Below are positions 24,244-35,478 of a stretch of DNA of 64,000 bases, piece by piece; position 1 is the stretch's first letter; each line of letters starts with the position of its first letter. The stretch spans positions 4,281,371 through 4,345,370 of the forward strand of contig CM077159.1 of NCBI GenBank assembly GCA_039583875.1, in the 5' to 3' direction. This DNA comes from Platanthera guangdongensis (Eukaryota > Streptophyta > Magnoliopsida > Asparagales > Orchidaceae). The translations under genes were made by a program, and so were the position numbers. The notes beneath the pieces are model-generated. The model was given only the letters and a program-made list of their open reading frames with translations. It was not told the DNA's origin and searched no databases.

Positions 24244-25058
24244 ATTCCTAAAAAGAAGGCGTAAATTCACTAATCTATTTTGTTGATTAATCTTGATCAA
24301 TGGCCATGATTGAAACCCGACACATATCCGCAGGCCGTCTTTTCAATAATTTTTATTGAGTAAGCTTGTTTTGGTCAACATCTGTTTTTTTAGTAATTAA
24401 AAACTATCCCCTAACTATGTTGACCTAACTTACAATGGTAATATAGTCCATCAGTACACATTCTAAAATGTGTTCTATTAGGGTGCAATTAGACATAATT
24501 TCAATATCCTTACATTAATTTCAACCGAGAGTGAATTAGCCCCCAACCTCAATTGACTAAACCAAATTTTAATTCTTATCTAATACTAGTATTCCATATG
24601 TAATATGTCTTTAGGTATGTTGAGACTAGTTACATCTTATGGCATGGTGAACATGTGAGCCACTAAAGAATTTATTGAGAAGGGTTGTTTAGATTAATGT
24701 TTTTACATCTTCTTAGTCATTAGTTTCAATTACCCTATCTCTTACATGTGTAATCAATTTTGCAATTAAATAGTATAATTGAAGAATGTTGAATTCTACT
24801 TATCTCTGCTCTGTAGACTTGAAGCCCATGATGGATTGACAGTCTCTGAGCATACCAGCAACCTTGCTTCCGATCTTTAGCTTTTGATGTTCATTTGGCT
24901 TTCCTTCGCAAGCTCCCCCTTAATAATTGCACTTGTCTTTGACATATTGTGCATGATGATAAGTTGAATCATCCCTTGTACACAGACTTGGGTCTGGTGC
25001 ATCTCTGTATAAGGAACATAAATGGTTATGACTACTTGGACTATCCTGAAAGACAGAA
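24244..25058 (-). other. spacer where pol should be (internal deletion)
   Basis: About 0.8 kb between the gag end and the second ORF. A complete copia pol needs roughly 3.2 kb (57.0-60.1 kb in the other SIRE element). I find no DSG protease motif, no integrase motif, no YVDD and no RNase H motif on either strand. A purine tract (AAGGGGGAGCT on the minus strand near 24918) lies inside it and may be a trace of the deletion or of an internal polypurine tract. Confidence 0.7.
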
Positions 25059-26491
25059 TTACCTTACATTAGGAACCCAAGCTGACTTGGGTCCTAGGTT
25101 CTTGTTAGTTTGAAAATGCAAATGTCTACCTACAGGAGCCCTGGAAGGAAGACTTTCTCTTTCCCTTGGCATACTAGGGTTGTGCCAACAATCTATGGCA
25201 GAGTGGCCCATTTTACAATAGCACCAGCACTCATGAATATTATATCTTCTATTCTGAGCAGGTCTAGCAGGATGGTTGACTGTAGACTGAACAGAAGGAA
25301 GAGCAACTTCCTTGTTACAATTTCCCTTAGCCACAGTGTGACTGAGAGTGGGTCTGTCATGAGAAGAGCTTGGTTTTTCATAAGGTCTATCAGCAATAGT
25401 TCTCTTTGCAGAGGACAAGCTGTTGGAGCCCTTAGCCATAGTGTGACTGAACAGAAGGAAGATTCTATGTCTTGCTTCCTGGCATATTTACCCTTGGTCA
25501 GAGTGTCTGCATGGAGACTTTGAGAAAAGGCCACTACCTTGCTCAAGAGTGATGGAGCTGGTGCATTATATACAAAAGGTCTGTGATGGGCCTTTTGCAC
25601 TTTTTCATGGGGAGCCTTCTAAGAACTCAGTCCCATGTCCTTTCTTCTTCCATTGTAAGGAACATTTATAGTCTTAAAAGGAAGATTCCCACACCTCTAG
25701 TGACCATACTTACAGTCATGGTCATGCCTGTTGGATGGTAGAATTACCTTGTGAAAGGTTGACTGAGGCCTGACATGAGCTTGACCTCTTCTTTGAGATT
25801 TGATAACTTTAGAGATCCACTCAAGCTCAGATTTTCTCTTGATAGCATCTATCTTAGAGAAATTTCCACAATCCTCTTATCCCTTTCAAGTCTCTCTTCA
25901 AGATCCTTGATAATAAAGTTCTTATATTTTATGGACTCAACATGGATTTCTACCATGATCTTTAGATGGGCTTCTTCCCTCTCTTTTAGACATAGCAAGG
26001 ATGAAGCTTCATCTTGCTGGGAAGTAGTGATCTGTAGGGAGGCTATTTCCTATGCTTGTTTCTTAACAAGCAACTTGCTTTTCTTGAAAGCTTTAAAAAG
26101 GGCAGCATGATTTTCAATCATTTGATTGATATCATCTTCTGATAGAGTACTCTCATCATCACTTGATAAGGATGCGTCAGAGCCTGAGCAGGACCCATAT
26201 CTAGATTCTGAGGATGAGCTAGATGAGGAATATGCCTGACTTTGTCGAGACTGATCCTGGCAAATCCTTCTTCTAGTGTAGCTGTCAGTTCACAGCTTCT
26301 GCATTCACCTTCCTCAGCATCATCCACCTCTGAGTCAATATCTGAATGTCATAGTGGGGCCCTAATCTTTGCTCTTGCATCTGTAAGGACTTTGTTTCAC
26401 CAAGAGTAGCCAACAACCCAATGTTGTTTTTGTCTTGTCTGCAGATTCGATGCTCCATAGAGTTCCACACCTTATGTTCATGTTCGAACAC
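25059..26491 (-). pseudogene. gag of the pol-less copia element
   Basis: The capsid/nucleocapsid gene would package the element RNA. Several frames broken by stops run from 26491 to 25059. Near the end a retroviral-type zinc knuckle is seen (CWCYCKMGHSAIDCW near 25215, spacing CX2CX4HX4C), and the last codons before the stop read SAWVPNVR, much like the Gag end of the SIRE element at 53238 (NWVKNK). Directly after the stop lies CTGTCTTTCAG, a 3' splice-site-like tract also present at the gag-pol junction of the other SIRE element. It is decayed but clearly of this family. Confidence 0.75.
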
Positions 26492-26559
26492 ATAAGTTTT
26501 ACCTTTCAGCTGTCCTTGGAGGTCAACTCGTACTATTAGGTCCTTTTTGAGTAACCTCC

Positions 26560-26570
26560 CTCTGATACCA
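26560..26570 (-). promoter_or_regulatory. primer-binding site, initiator tRNA-Met
   Basis: The minus strand reads TGGTATCAGAG two bases inside the LTR, the usual initiator-Met primer site of plant copia elements. It fixes the element's orientation. Confidence 0.9.
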
Positions 26571-26572
26571 CT

Positions 26573-29068
26573 TGAAAGTCTTTATTCCAAGAATAGCTAA
26601 ATCACCTAGAGGGGGGTGAATAGGTTTCTTAGTCCTTAGTGACTATTTTTTATTTTATGTTAGGTTGCTGGTTTAGTGGATGTTTAATTTTTTCTTTCAA
26701 GATGAGCTAACTGCACAAAGAAAACCAACACAAAAGAGTACACAAAGATTAATAGTGGTTCCTAGATCTTTGGGTATATCCACTCTCCTCCCACCTTGCA
26801 AACTTCCTATTGGTCAAGGCTCTTCTACAAAACAATACTACAAGGAGCTTACACCTCAGATCCCTCAGGATCCCTCAGTCTCCTCCAAGACTTACACCTC
26901 AGCCACAAGGTCCTACACTCAGTGATACAAGTATCACCTACCTCAGGCAGTTCAGCCCTACCACTCAGGCTATGGAGGATAACCCTACCTCTGAGCAAAC
27001 TTGCTCATATAACTTAGAAAGATGCACTCTCCTACAGCTCAGGCATAAGTGCCCTACCACTCAGTGATCAACTGATCACCTACCTCAGACCAAGTTTGCT
27101 CCCACCTCTCAGATCCATAAAGGATCCTACAATATGGAAGTGGGTTGTTGAGGTTCTTGATTGGACACAAGAGGAATTCCTCTGTGACAATCAACCTTGG
27201 GTGAGTTAGATTCAGCCCCACTTTGTCACTAGGAATGTTTTCCTATGTCTACTTTACTGGACTATGTACACCTTAGCCCCAACTACTTCACTGCAACAAG
27301 TATATCCACTTGAGCTGGAAGTGACTTGCAGAATACTATTCTGCCCCTTTTTGAACCGAACCAAAGGTTTATCTCTCACTTCTTCACAGCAATGATGATG
27401 TTGAAGCTTTGGATTATGCTGGAAGCAACTTGCAGATCAGCATCTCTGCACCTTTCTGAACTAAGCCAACTGCTCAACTCTATCTTCTTCTTCATGTCTC
27501 CCCAAGAGATTGTTCTTTAGAATTTGTTGGCTGGATCTGTGAAGCACCTGCAGCAAGGGTCGGCCCTAGCTGCTATATCTTTCTTAGTGAATCACTCAGA
27601 GCTTGCTAGCTGGTGCAGATGAAGATGGCACCAACAATCTTGCCGTTGAAGATGTTGATCTCAACACCTAACTTGATCTGCCTTTAGACTTGCTTGTATT
27701 AGGCTCTCTGTTCTTCAGCCACAACCACAACAATGGAGATTGTGAAGAACTACTATAACAGTTGACTCTTTCTATAAAGAGCATTTCCTTTTATTTATTG
27801 TAACCCAACGACTCTTTTAGCAGTGGGTCCCATTCCATTAATGATTGTTGCATCCTTGCTTTAACAGCCAACTGACGTACAGTAGGCCTGCGACGCCTTT
27901 TGTCGTGTACTGTGGCATTGCCGCTAACAATTTGAATATTGTTGACTTTTTTAGTTGCTGACATCAGCACCTGAAGACTTAATCAAAATTCAAATATTAG
28001 TCGTATAGGATTTGAGTGAGTGAGCTTCACTCAACACCAAAGTACTTATACAGTTTTACTGTCTCTTGGTGTTGAGTGAGTTACCTTTACTCAATGCCAA
28101 ACTACTTAGAATAAAAAATCCATTTCTAGCCGTTGACAACGTTGAGTGAGTAATGCACACTCAACGCTTTTTGACTTAATAATTTCTGCAGCCTCTTTTG
28201 CTTGCATGGCGTTGAGAGTGTTGAGTGAACATCCCTCACTCAACGCTATCTGCCTTAGCCTTTTCTGCTTCTTCAACAACTTAAGAGTTGAGAGCATTGA
28301 GTGAGCATGACTCACGCAACGCTTTTTGTTATAACAAATTCTGCGTCATGGCGTTGAAAGCGTTGAGTGACCATGTTTCACTCAAAGCTTTCTTCCTTAG
28401 CCAAATTTTCTATTTCAGAATTCAGTTTGAGCTCGACGAACTTAGAACACAGTTCGACAAACTTTGAGCTCAGCTCAACAAATGGGCAATTGCTAAGTTC
28501 GACGAATTTAGAGTTCATTTCGCCGAACTCTGAGCTCAGCTCGACGAATAAGTGAAAGTTCAACTCAACGAACTTAGACCTTAGTTCGACGAACTCGGAG
28601 CTCAGTTATTCAACTATTTTGAATCTAAGGCGTTGAGTGAGTGAGCTCCACTCAACGCATGTGCACTTTTCAGCTCATTTCTCTTTAGGCTTTGACTGTA
28701 TTAGACTGACTCATAGCTTTTTGCTATATGGCATTGATTGACTTGACTTCACTCAATGCCTGTGGACTTTGCCACATTCTAAGCTTGCCACTTCATGGCT
28801 TTGACTGAATAGGCTTTACTCAGCGCTATAAGTCATCTGGCGTTGAGTGAATGATCATCACTCAATGCTTGTGGACTTAGATAGTTTTTTGTCTTTCCTC
28901 CACTTAGGTAAGAACTTACCTGACTTAGCCACTTAGGCTACCTATCCCATCATTGCTTACTAGGGCAATCTATAATCATTAATCTTGAACAAAAGTTAGA
29001 TCACAACATGTGTATACATTGTTTGCTGGTCCTTCAAATTCAGGACATTAGGATCAATGGACCCAACA
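26573..29068 (-). repeat. 5' LTR of the pol-less copia element
   Basis: The second copy of the LTR at 7449-9929, 2496 bp against 2481. In element orientation it comes first, since the primer site follows it. The inverted GTTGAGTGA/TCACTCAAC motifs lie at about 28010-28870 and the GAGCTCAGCTCGACGAA cluster at about 28430-28600. Confidence 0.92.
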
Positions 29069-29274
29069 CACATAGTCAAGGTGTTGTGGTACAACCCTGA
29101 TGGGGAGGAGCACACCTGGGAGCCGATGGCCCTGATGTCGGAACCGTACCAGGAATCTTCTCCTCAGGTATATTTTAAATACATTCAAAAAGATTCTTAG
29201 CTTCTTATGCATAGAACCTCGTAGACCCAAACTTCAATTTTGGGGACGAAATTATTTTTTTGTTTATTAGGATT
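29069..29274 (+). pseudogene. gypsy chromodomain-like tail, second half, plus polypurine tract
   Basis: The frame resumes exactly where 7448 stops, reading IVKVLWYNPDGEEHTWEP, the chromodomain-like motif at the end of Tekay/Del-type integrases (VKVLW...EATWE). It runs on to a stop near 29200. A conserved FGDEI-type remnant (GGGGACGAAATT, 29241 region) precedes the 3' LTR, as in other elements of this lineage. The match across a 21.6-kb gap proves that the two parts were one gene. Confidence 0.85.
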
Positions 29275-32200
29275 TGTAACATCTCATTTCTTTCTCGACC
29301 CCTTAACTAAGATTAGGGTAGGACATGTGGTGAGTGAGAGGGATTATGCTAGGTATTGACCTTAGGGCCCAAGGAGTTAGGGTGGACTCACATGGGGCCC
29401 ACTATAGGGTTCAAGTCAACTTAGGCCAATCTTGCCCAAACTAAACCAACAAGAACAAACAGACCTCACCATCATGTCCCTAACCCTAAAGGAAACCTAA
29501 GTGACCGAAAAGCCCTATCATAGGTCACCAAATTGGCCAATTTGACCAAACTGCCCTTAGGGTCATCATGGGCCAACTCAACCCTAAGTGGCTCAATTAG
29601 GCATTACATGGTCGATTTGAACCTACCATTAAACTCCAAACCCTAATTGAAGTGGATTGGACCATAAAGCCCATCACATGGTCACCCATTGACCAAGTTT
29701 GACCAAAGTCAACTCTTGCCCTAATTTGGTCAAAACCACACATATATGCACAATTAACCCAAGTGGGGCATCATCATGGCCCAACAAAGGTTTGGTGGTG
29801 TCATAGGGTTCATGACCATCAATTGGTGTCATCCCACTCATCAAATTGACCAAGTCAACAATAAAGTCAAACTTGGTCAACTTTAGGCCTAAATAAGGAA
29901 TTTGAGAACCAAGCTTATTCCTAATGGGCTAAGGCCTTGAACTATGGCCCAACCAATGTTAGGTGGTGTCATAGGGTCCATGACCATCAAATGGGGCTAG
30001 CCCACTCATCAAATTGACCAAGTTAACCCTAAGTCAAACTTGGTCAACATTAAGCCCAAATGGGGAAATAAGAAGCCAAGCCAATTTTCAATGGGCTAAG
30101 ACCATGGACCATGGCCCATTTGCATCCCAAGTGCTCAATTACAGCCCCTACCCTCTGGTTTTGGAGGGCAATAACATGCATGGGCGCATTTTGGTCATTT
30201 CCCCAAAAATCAAGAGAGAGAAGAGAGGGAAATGAGGATTGAGAGCCATGTATCATTCCTCCTCCATTCACAAGCCTATTTCTGAACCCACACAGTATTT
30301 CCCACCAGGATTCAAGGGGTGGTGGACACTTGGAGGTCATGGTGAAGCATCCAAAGCTTGAACCAAAATTCACAAAGTAATATCTCCTCATGGAGCCACA
30401 TCCAACCAAAATAAACCATCCCATTGGCTTCAAAAGGTCTAAAAGAGTGGAATTCGATACCTGGATCAAAGCTTTTGGCGGAGTATTGAGTTCGGGAGCA
30501 AGCTCGCCGGAGAGGAGACCATCCATGGCCAACCGCTGCCATCGCCGTCGTCGGGTCCCTACTAAGGTCCGTTTCTCCTCCTCTCCCTCAGTGCTAGCTT
30601 CCTAGATTGATTAGGAGAGATATCAAGCTCAATTGAGCACATTGCCATCATTGGAAATCAAGAAAAATCCATGAAAGTTGAGGTGTTCGGGTTCGTCGGT
30701 AACCGCCGCCTCCAGCGACCAAGTCGCCGCCAAACGACGGCCACCACCTCAACAGAGGTGGTAGTGGTGGTGGCCGGCCGGGGAGATGGCTAAATGGCCA
30801 AGAAATAGGAGTTCAAGGTGCTCCAGGTCGAGATGATCTGGGCTGTCGGCTGGAGGAGTGAGATAAGTCAATGCCGTCCATTCTGATTTAATCAAACTAT
30901 AGTGTATGATTATTTAATTTATATTTTCTGTAACATTTAACACAGTGATTTGCATGCTAGTTTTATGTCCCTTAGAGGTAAATACAGAGACTGTCATCAA
31001 CATTAAAATTGTATAGCTAGGTTTTAACTTTAATTTGACACCCTAAACATGCAATTTGGAGTGTTGCAGCTCCTTGTAGGGCCATTTCCTAGGACTACTC
31101 CTAGGCTAGGGTAGAATTTCAAATGAGTGCCTAGGCTAAACCATAAATCTACATGTAGTGAAATTTCTATCATGCATGTGTGTATAACAGACGTAGGCGG
31201 TCCCCAAAAATCAGATTTTTTAGAGGATATTTTTCTATAGTTTTAGTATAAATTTAATTTATTAAAAAGATGAAATTTATGGAGATTTCCAATTCTAAAT
31301 GCCCCCAAATTTGGGTGGCATGGCTCTAAGGTCATTCTGAGACCTTGGTAAAAACTTGGAGTCATTTGGACCTCTGCATGTTAGAGGATCCAACATGCAT
31401 GGTGAAGGTAGAAATGAAAATGGTGTGCTAACAACAAAATAGGGTAAAATGGGAATTTAGCCCATTTGTCCCAATGCATGTCCATTAAATTTTGGACAGA
31501 GGTTTATGGAGGTGGAATACTCCTTTCATGTGAAAATTGGGATTTTTGGGATTAAAAATCCCATAAGTTGGATTTATTTCAAAACTAGCACTATTAGGTG
31601 TCAAAAAGGAAAATTAGGGCATTTGAATTTAGAAAATTCTAATTGGTTGACACAAGCCCTAATAGGTCTTTTCATTTCTATGGAAACATTTGTGTGGGAA
31701 TTTGAGAATTATTCCTTGTGCAAATAGTATAACAACAATTTTGCCCTTATGTGATTTTGATTTACAACATGACTAATAATACTTAGAAAATTAAGAGAAT
31801 ATGTTTAGAACATTATTTAAGTATTGTGAACCCCTATAAATTTTACTATACTTTTTGGATAATTATTTGTGAAACTTATACTAATAGTGGCATTTTCGTA
31901 AATATTTTAAATTGTAGATATCTTAGGTCAAACCACTGGATATAATTATGAAAATTTGGTTTGATCATTATCCTATCAATATTAGTGACTAGAAATTTTC
32001 CCTGAAGTTTTACATGATTATGTTTAGTACTTCATTTGAAAAGGGGACATATTGTGATTTTAGTCATAAATAGAAAACAAGGGTCAAATCATCTTGGAAA
32101 ATTAAGATATTTGGTGTGTAGATCTTTTTAACCTAGGTGAACTTTAGATAAATTAATTGGACATAAAGGACCTCTGGTTATGGTAGTTCATGTTCAATGT

Positions 32201-32387
32201 GACCTAAGTCAATTAAATAATTTTAATTATGGTCCAAAATAGTTAGAAAAATTATGGAATTATGAATGACCAATAATATCCACATGATTAACCCATCATA
32301 AAATTTGGAGGCCCTTGGCCCAAGGAATCGAAAGTCACCTCATATGGGCTAGAGTTAGGACATGGGCTGCGTTTAGTAAAAATGACA
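29275..32387 (+). repeat. 3' LTR of the gypsy relic (first part)
   Basis: The LTR starts TGTAACATCTC directly after the relic's polypurine region. At 29520-30050 it holds many TTGACC/GGTCAA inverted motifs (TTGACCAA and TTGGTCAA), which contain the W-box core TTGAC. A 170-bp segment is duplicated in tandem (about 29776-29946 and 29947-30115). A pyrimidine-rich, GC-rich leader-like part lies at 30480-30800. The remainder, to 32387, is AT-rich with no gene. The LTR is interrupted by the second gypsy element and probably resumes at 42736. Confidence 0.6.
29776..30115 (+). repeat. two-copy tandem duplication of about 170 bp in the relic LTR
   Basis: Both copies contain GGTGGTGTCATAGGGT, a CATGACCATCAA block, a CCCACTCATCAAATTGACCA block and AAACTTGGTCAAC in the same order. 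They differ by scattered substitutions, so the duplication is old. Confidence 0.7.
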
Positions 32388-32398
32388 TGTAGTGTAAC

Positions 32399-32780
32399 GG
32401 CTCGGCCTTACCGTCCGTGGCGCTTAAAGCTCACTAAGATTAGCACGGCACCATCACCGGGTTGCAGCCCAAGCACCCCAAAGCCTCCCCGCGCCTGTTG
32501 AGGCCAGGTCTCGAACACGCAAACCCCTTGATAAGCTTCCCTCAACAAAGCTCATAACCAACTGAGCTGCAACTCAGTTGGTGATGAGCTTTGTTGAAGG
32601 AAGCTTATCATGGGGGCTGCTGGTTCGAGACCTGGCCTTAACAATGCACTGCTACTGAGAAACATGCGCGGAGAGGCTTTGGGGTGCTTGGGCTGCAGCC
32701 CGGTGACGGTGTCGTGCTAATCCTAGTGGGCTTTAAGAGCCACGGAAGGTAAGGCAGGGCCGTTACAAAAAAAGTGCAAT
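32399..32780. mobile_element. head-to-head inverted SINE-like element
   Basis: A 382-bp insertion bounded by TGTAAC on both sides (32393-32398 and 32781-32786), which I read as its TSD. It is a large hairpin: left arm about 32399-32567, right arm about 32570-32767, roughly 90 percent matching by eye, with the axis near 32568. At the axis each arm starts with a tRNA-like head: A-box-like AACTCAGTTGGTGATGAG (32571-32588) and B-box-like GGTTCGAGACC (32622-32632). The right arm ends in AAAAAAA. This suggests two SINE copies joined head to head, or a foldback element that captured a tRNA-derived promoter. Confidence 0.7.
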
Positions 32781-35367
32781 TGTAACACCTCCCCTGTAAT
32801 GACTGTATAATATGGGTCCGGCCGGGGCCCCACAACATACAGATGCCACAGCTTTAGCATTATAAGAGGACATAACTACCCAATCTCAAAAATCATAATC
32901 AATCCACAGCGAAACCATCAACCAAGACTACGAGTTATCCACATACACAAGAGTATCGAAACGGCCTTATGGCCTTACAACAAAAGAGAGTCCAAAAATC
33001 TATCAATACATAACACATCAAACTGCAAAGGCACTCCTAAGCTACCTCGGCATGCAAGCCGGAAGTCGAAAGCATCGAACATACAATATCACAAAAGTAG
33101 AGATAATGCAAAGCCGGTAACACTTCACGAGGCTTAGGTATTTTTGGGCGGGGAGCTAGCTCCTGCTTGCGATCCTTGCCCTGTAAAAATTTAGTTGTAA
33201 TGTGGGTCAGTAAAGGCTGACCTCAAACTGGGTAACAAACACATCTCCTCCTGGCCACCCCTAATGGACCCTGGGGTACCCCTCCAACCTGCAAGTCAGC
33301 ACTTCGTATACAATATACATAAACAAGTAAAGCACTAAAGAATAGGCTTGGATGTCTCAAACAACATGCACGTTCTCTACTATTGAGCATATAAAGAAAA
33401 TGGGCCTACTATGCAGCATGTATGCAAAACCCGGGCTTCACTCAAGGCACCCTATAGCGTATGCAACTAGCACATCATCACATCATCTGGGTACTCACCA
33501 TTTCCCCATTGGCATTAAGCCGCAAACAAAGGGGTACTGCAATTCCCCCAACGGCACACATGCCGCCACACGGAATTCTTGCCAAGGCCCACCCGCTCAT
33601 GGTCTTAGACCCAAGCTTGCTTGCAAGATCTGACTTATCATATCAGGATTCCGTCTAACACACTGACCGATTCTAAGAACTCTTGCTGGACACCACCTGC
33701 TCATGGCCTCTTTGCCCGGGCTTGCCCCATGCTTGGCATTCTCGTCAGTCTCACAGAAGGGGACTAGTCTCGCCAGGACACTCTCCACACATGACTTGCA
33801 CGTCACGGGATAACCAGCCGAGCACGGAGGTAAAGCCATGCCTTAGCACATCACAATCCAAAATCATTCCCACCCCAATCCCGCATTTGTACTGCAACAT
33901 TCACGCGCACTAAGGAAATCATCTACCACCAATGCGAAGCTAACCTTGTACACCAAGGAAACCATCTACAACAATTGCGTAGCTAACCTTATCCAGTTAT
34001 TGCTACACGTACTCACTCAAGAAAAGGGGGGAAAACACAAACATCACAAGCGACATCTTGCAGCAACAAATTTCTACAAAAATCTTAAAGCTCGTATGCA
34101 ACATCACCGAGTCGGACTAATGATCGCGACCACGGCTTCACCCACAACGCCTAATCTACTAACGGAGTGGATCTTTAATGCAAAAACATGTCGGCGACGG
34201 ACTCAATCGACCCGGAGGTTACTCTTGAACCATGGCGACCCAAACCCCTCTCATGTGAGGGATTTGATGACAAAAATCTTGAAAGAAAAGTTGCTAAACA
34301 CACATCCTAAAACTAAGAGGAGAAGTGTTGTTACTTTCCGATCCCTCTTCCTAGCCATGGAAACTTAGCCAGATGAAAACCTTCGCAACGGTCTTGCCCC
34401 CACGGATCTGGACTCGGCTCGCGATTTGGAGCACCGAAGCTTCTCGGGCAGCAGGATCTCTCTTTCACCTTCTTCCTTGCTCTCCCTTCTCTCTAGAACT
34501 TAGAAAGAGAGTACTTGATGAAGAATGAGGGTTTCCTAACCCTATTCTCGGACATAACTCAACAAGGATAGCCCTGTACCATCAGATCCCCTTAGAAGGA
34601 AACGAACGGCCAGGATCCAAACTTAAAACCAAAACACCTGGGGCGAACATAGCTTGCGACACGCCCGCATCCAAGGCTGTGTGCCTCAATCGACAACGAG
34701 ACTGTCACACCCAGAAAAGGATACGGGCACTAGACATGCCCGTGTCGAACATGACATGCCCACGACACTCAGTACACGCCCGTGTTGCTGGGTGTGTTCC
34801 TCCATCGACACAGGTTCAAAAATGACCCGAGAAGGACACGGGTAATTGACACGCCAGTGTCGAAATTCACACGCCCGTGTCAGGCCAAACACGCCTGGGT
34901 TCTAGGCCGTGTTCAATCCCCTTACACGGCCCAGCTCACAACCCGAGCAGGACACAGCCTAGGACACGCCCGTGTCTCAGGCCGTGTTCGAAGTCTCGAC
35001 GATCGTCGACTGCCTCTTCGTCGACTTCGCGGAAAATTCGTCGAACAGGCGCATGACACGGCTTTGGACACGCCCGTGTCCTAAGCCGTGTTCAATGTCT
35101 CGACATTTCGCCGAGCACAGTTCGTTTATCACCCAAGTTCTCCATCGAACCCGAGCACGATACGGTCATGGACATGACCGTGTCCTAGGTCGTGTTCCCT
35201 GTCTCAACACTTCGTCGAGCAAAAATCGTCGACTTCCCGGGCTCTAGACGAACCCGAGCACAACACGGCCATGGACACTCCCGTGTCCTAGTCCGTGTGA
35301 CCCTTACCAAGACCCAAACTTGGCTTTCGATGTTGCTCGTCCCTCTTTCAAATTTTGGGGCATTACA
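32781..35367 (-). repeat. 3' LTR of gypsy element 2
   Basis: 2587 bp, starting TGTAACACCTCCC and ending GGGGCATTACA on the plus strand. At 34640-35310 it holds a cluster of GACACGCCCGTGTC palindromes with ACACGGCC half-sites. The insertion just before 32781 duplicated its first six bases. No gene. Confidence 0.93.
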
Positions 35368-35385
35368 ACTCTCTCCCCCTTAAAA
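35368..35385 (-). promoter_or_regulatory. polypurine tract of gypsy element 2
   Basis: The minus strand reads TTTTAAGGGGGAGAGAGT directly before the 3' LTR. Confidence 0.85.
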
Positions 35386-35478
35386 TAATTTCGTCCCGAA
35401 ATTACAAAAGCAAAAATGGGTACACAAAACATAAATGATACCTGAACAGAAAAACTCTAGATACTCCTCCAATATGGT

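Larger units (their letters stand above)
7449..29068 (-). mobile_element. SIRE-like copia element, pol-less, split by gypsy 1
   Basis: A full-length minus-strand element with LTRs at 7449-9929 and 26573-29068, ends TGTTGGGTCC...CTTTCA read on the minus strand, and flanks CAAAT (7444-7448) and CACAT (29069-29073), a 5-bp TSD with one change. The initiator-Met primer site lies 2 bp inside the 26573 LTR. Without the nested gypsy element and its TSD copy it is about 10.5 kb. The interior has gag and a second ORF of envelope position, but no protease, integrase, reverse transcriptase or RNase H could be found. It must have depended on a related element for replication. Confidence 0.9.

Noticed and set aside
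29674..30605. Frames of up to 160 codons, looking like a small host gene with a GC-rich 5' part
   Set aside because: The region lies inside the LTR of the gypsy relic, directly after its polypurine tract, and the frames have no recognisable domain.
32571..32640. A functional tRNA gene
   Set aside because: A- and B-box-like motifs are present, but I could not fold a cloverleaf with a proper acceptor stem, and the sequence sits in an inverted SINE-like unit.
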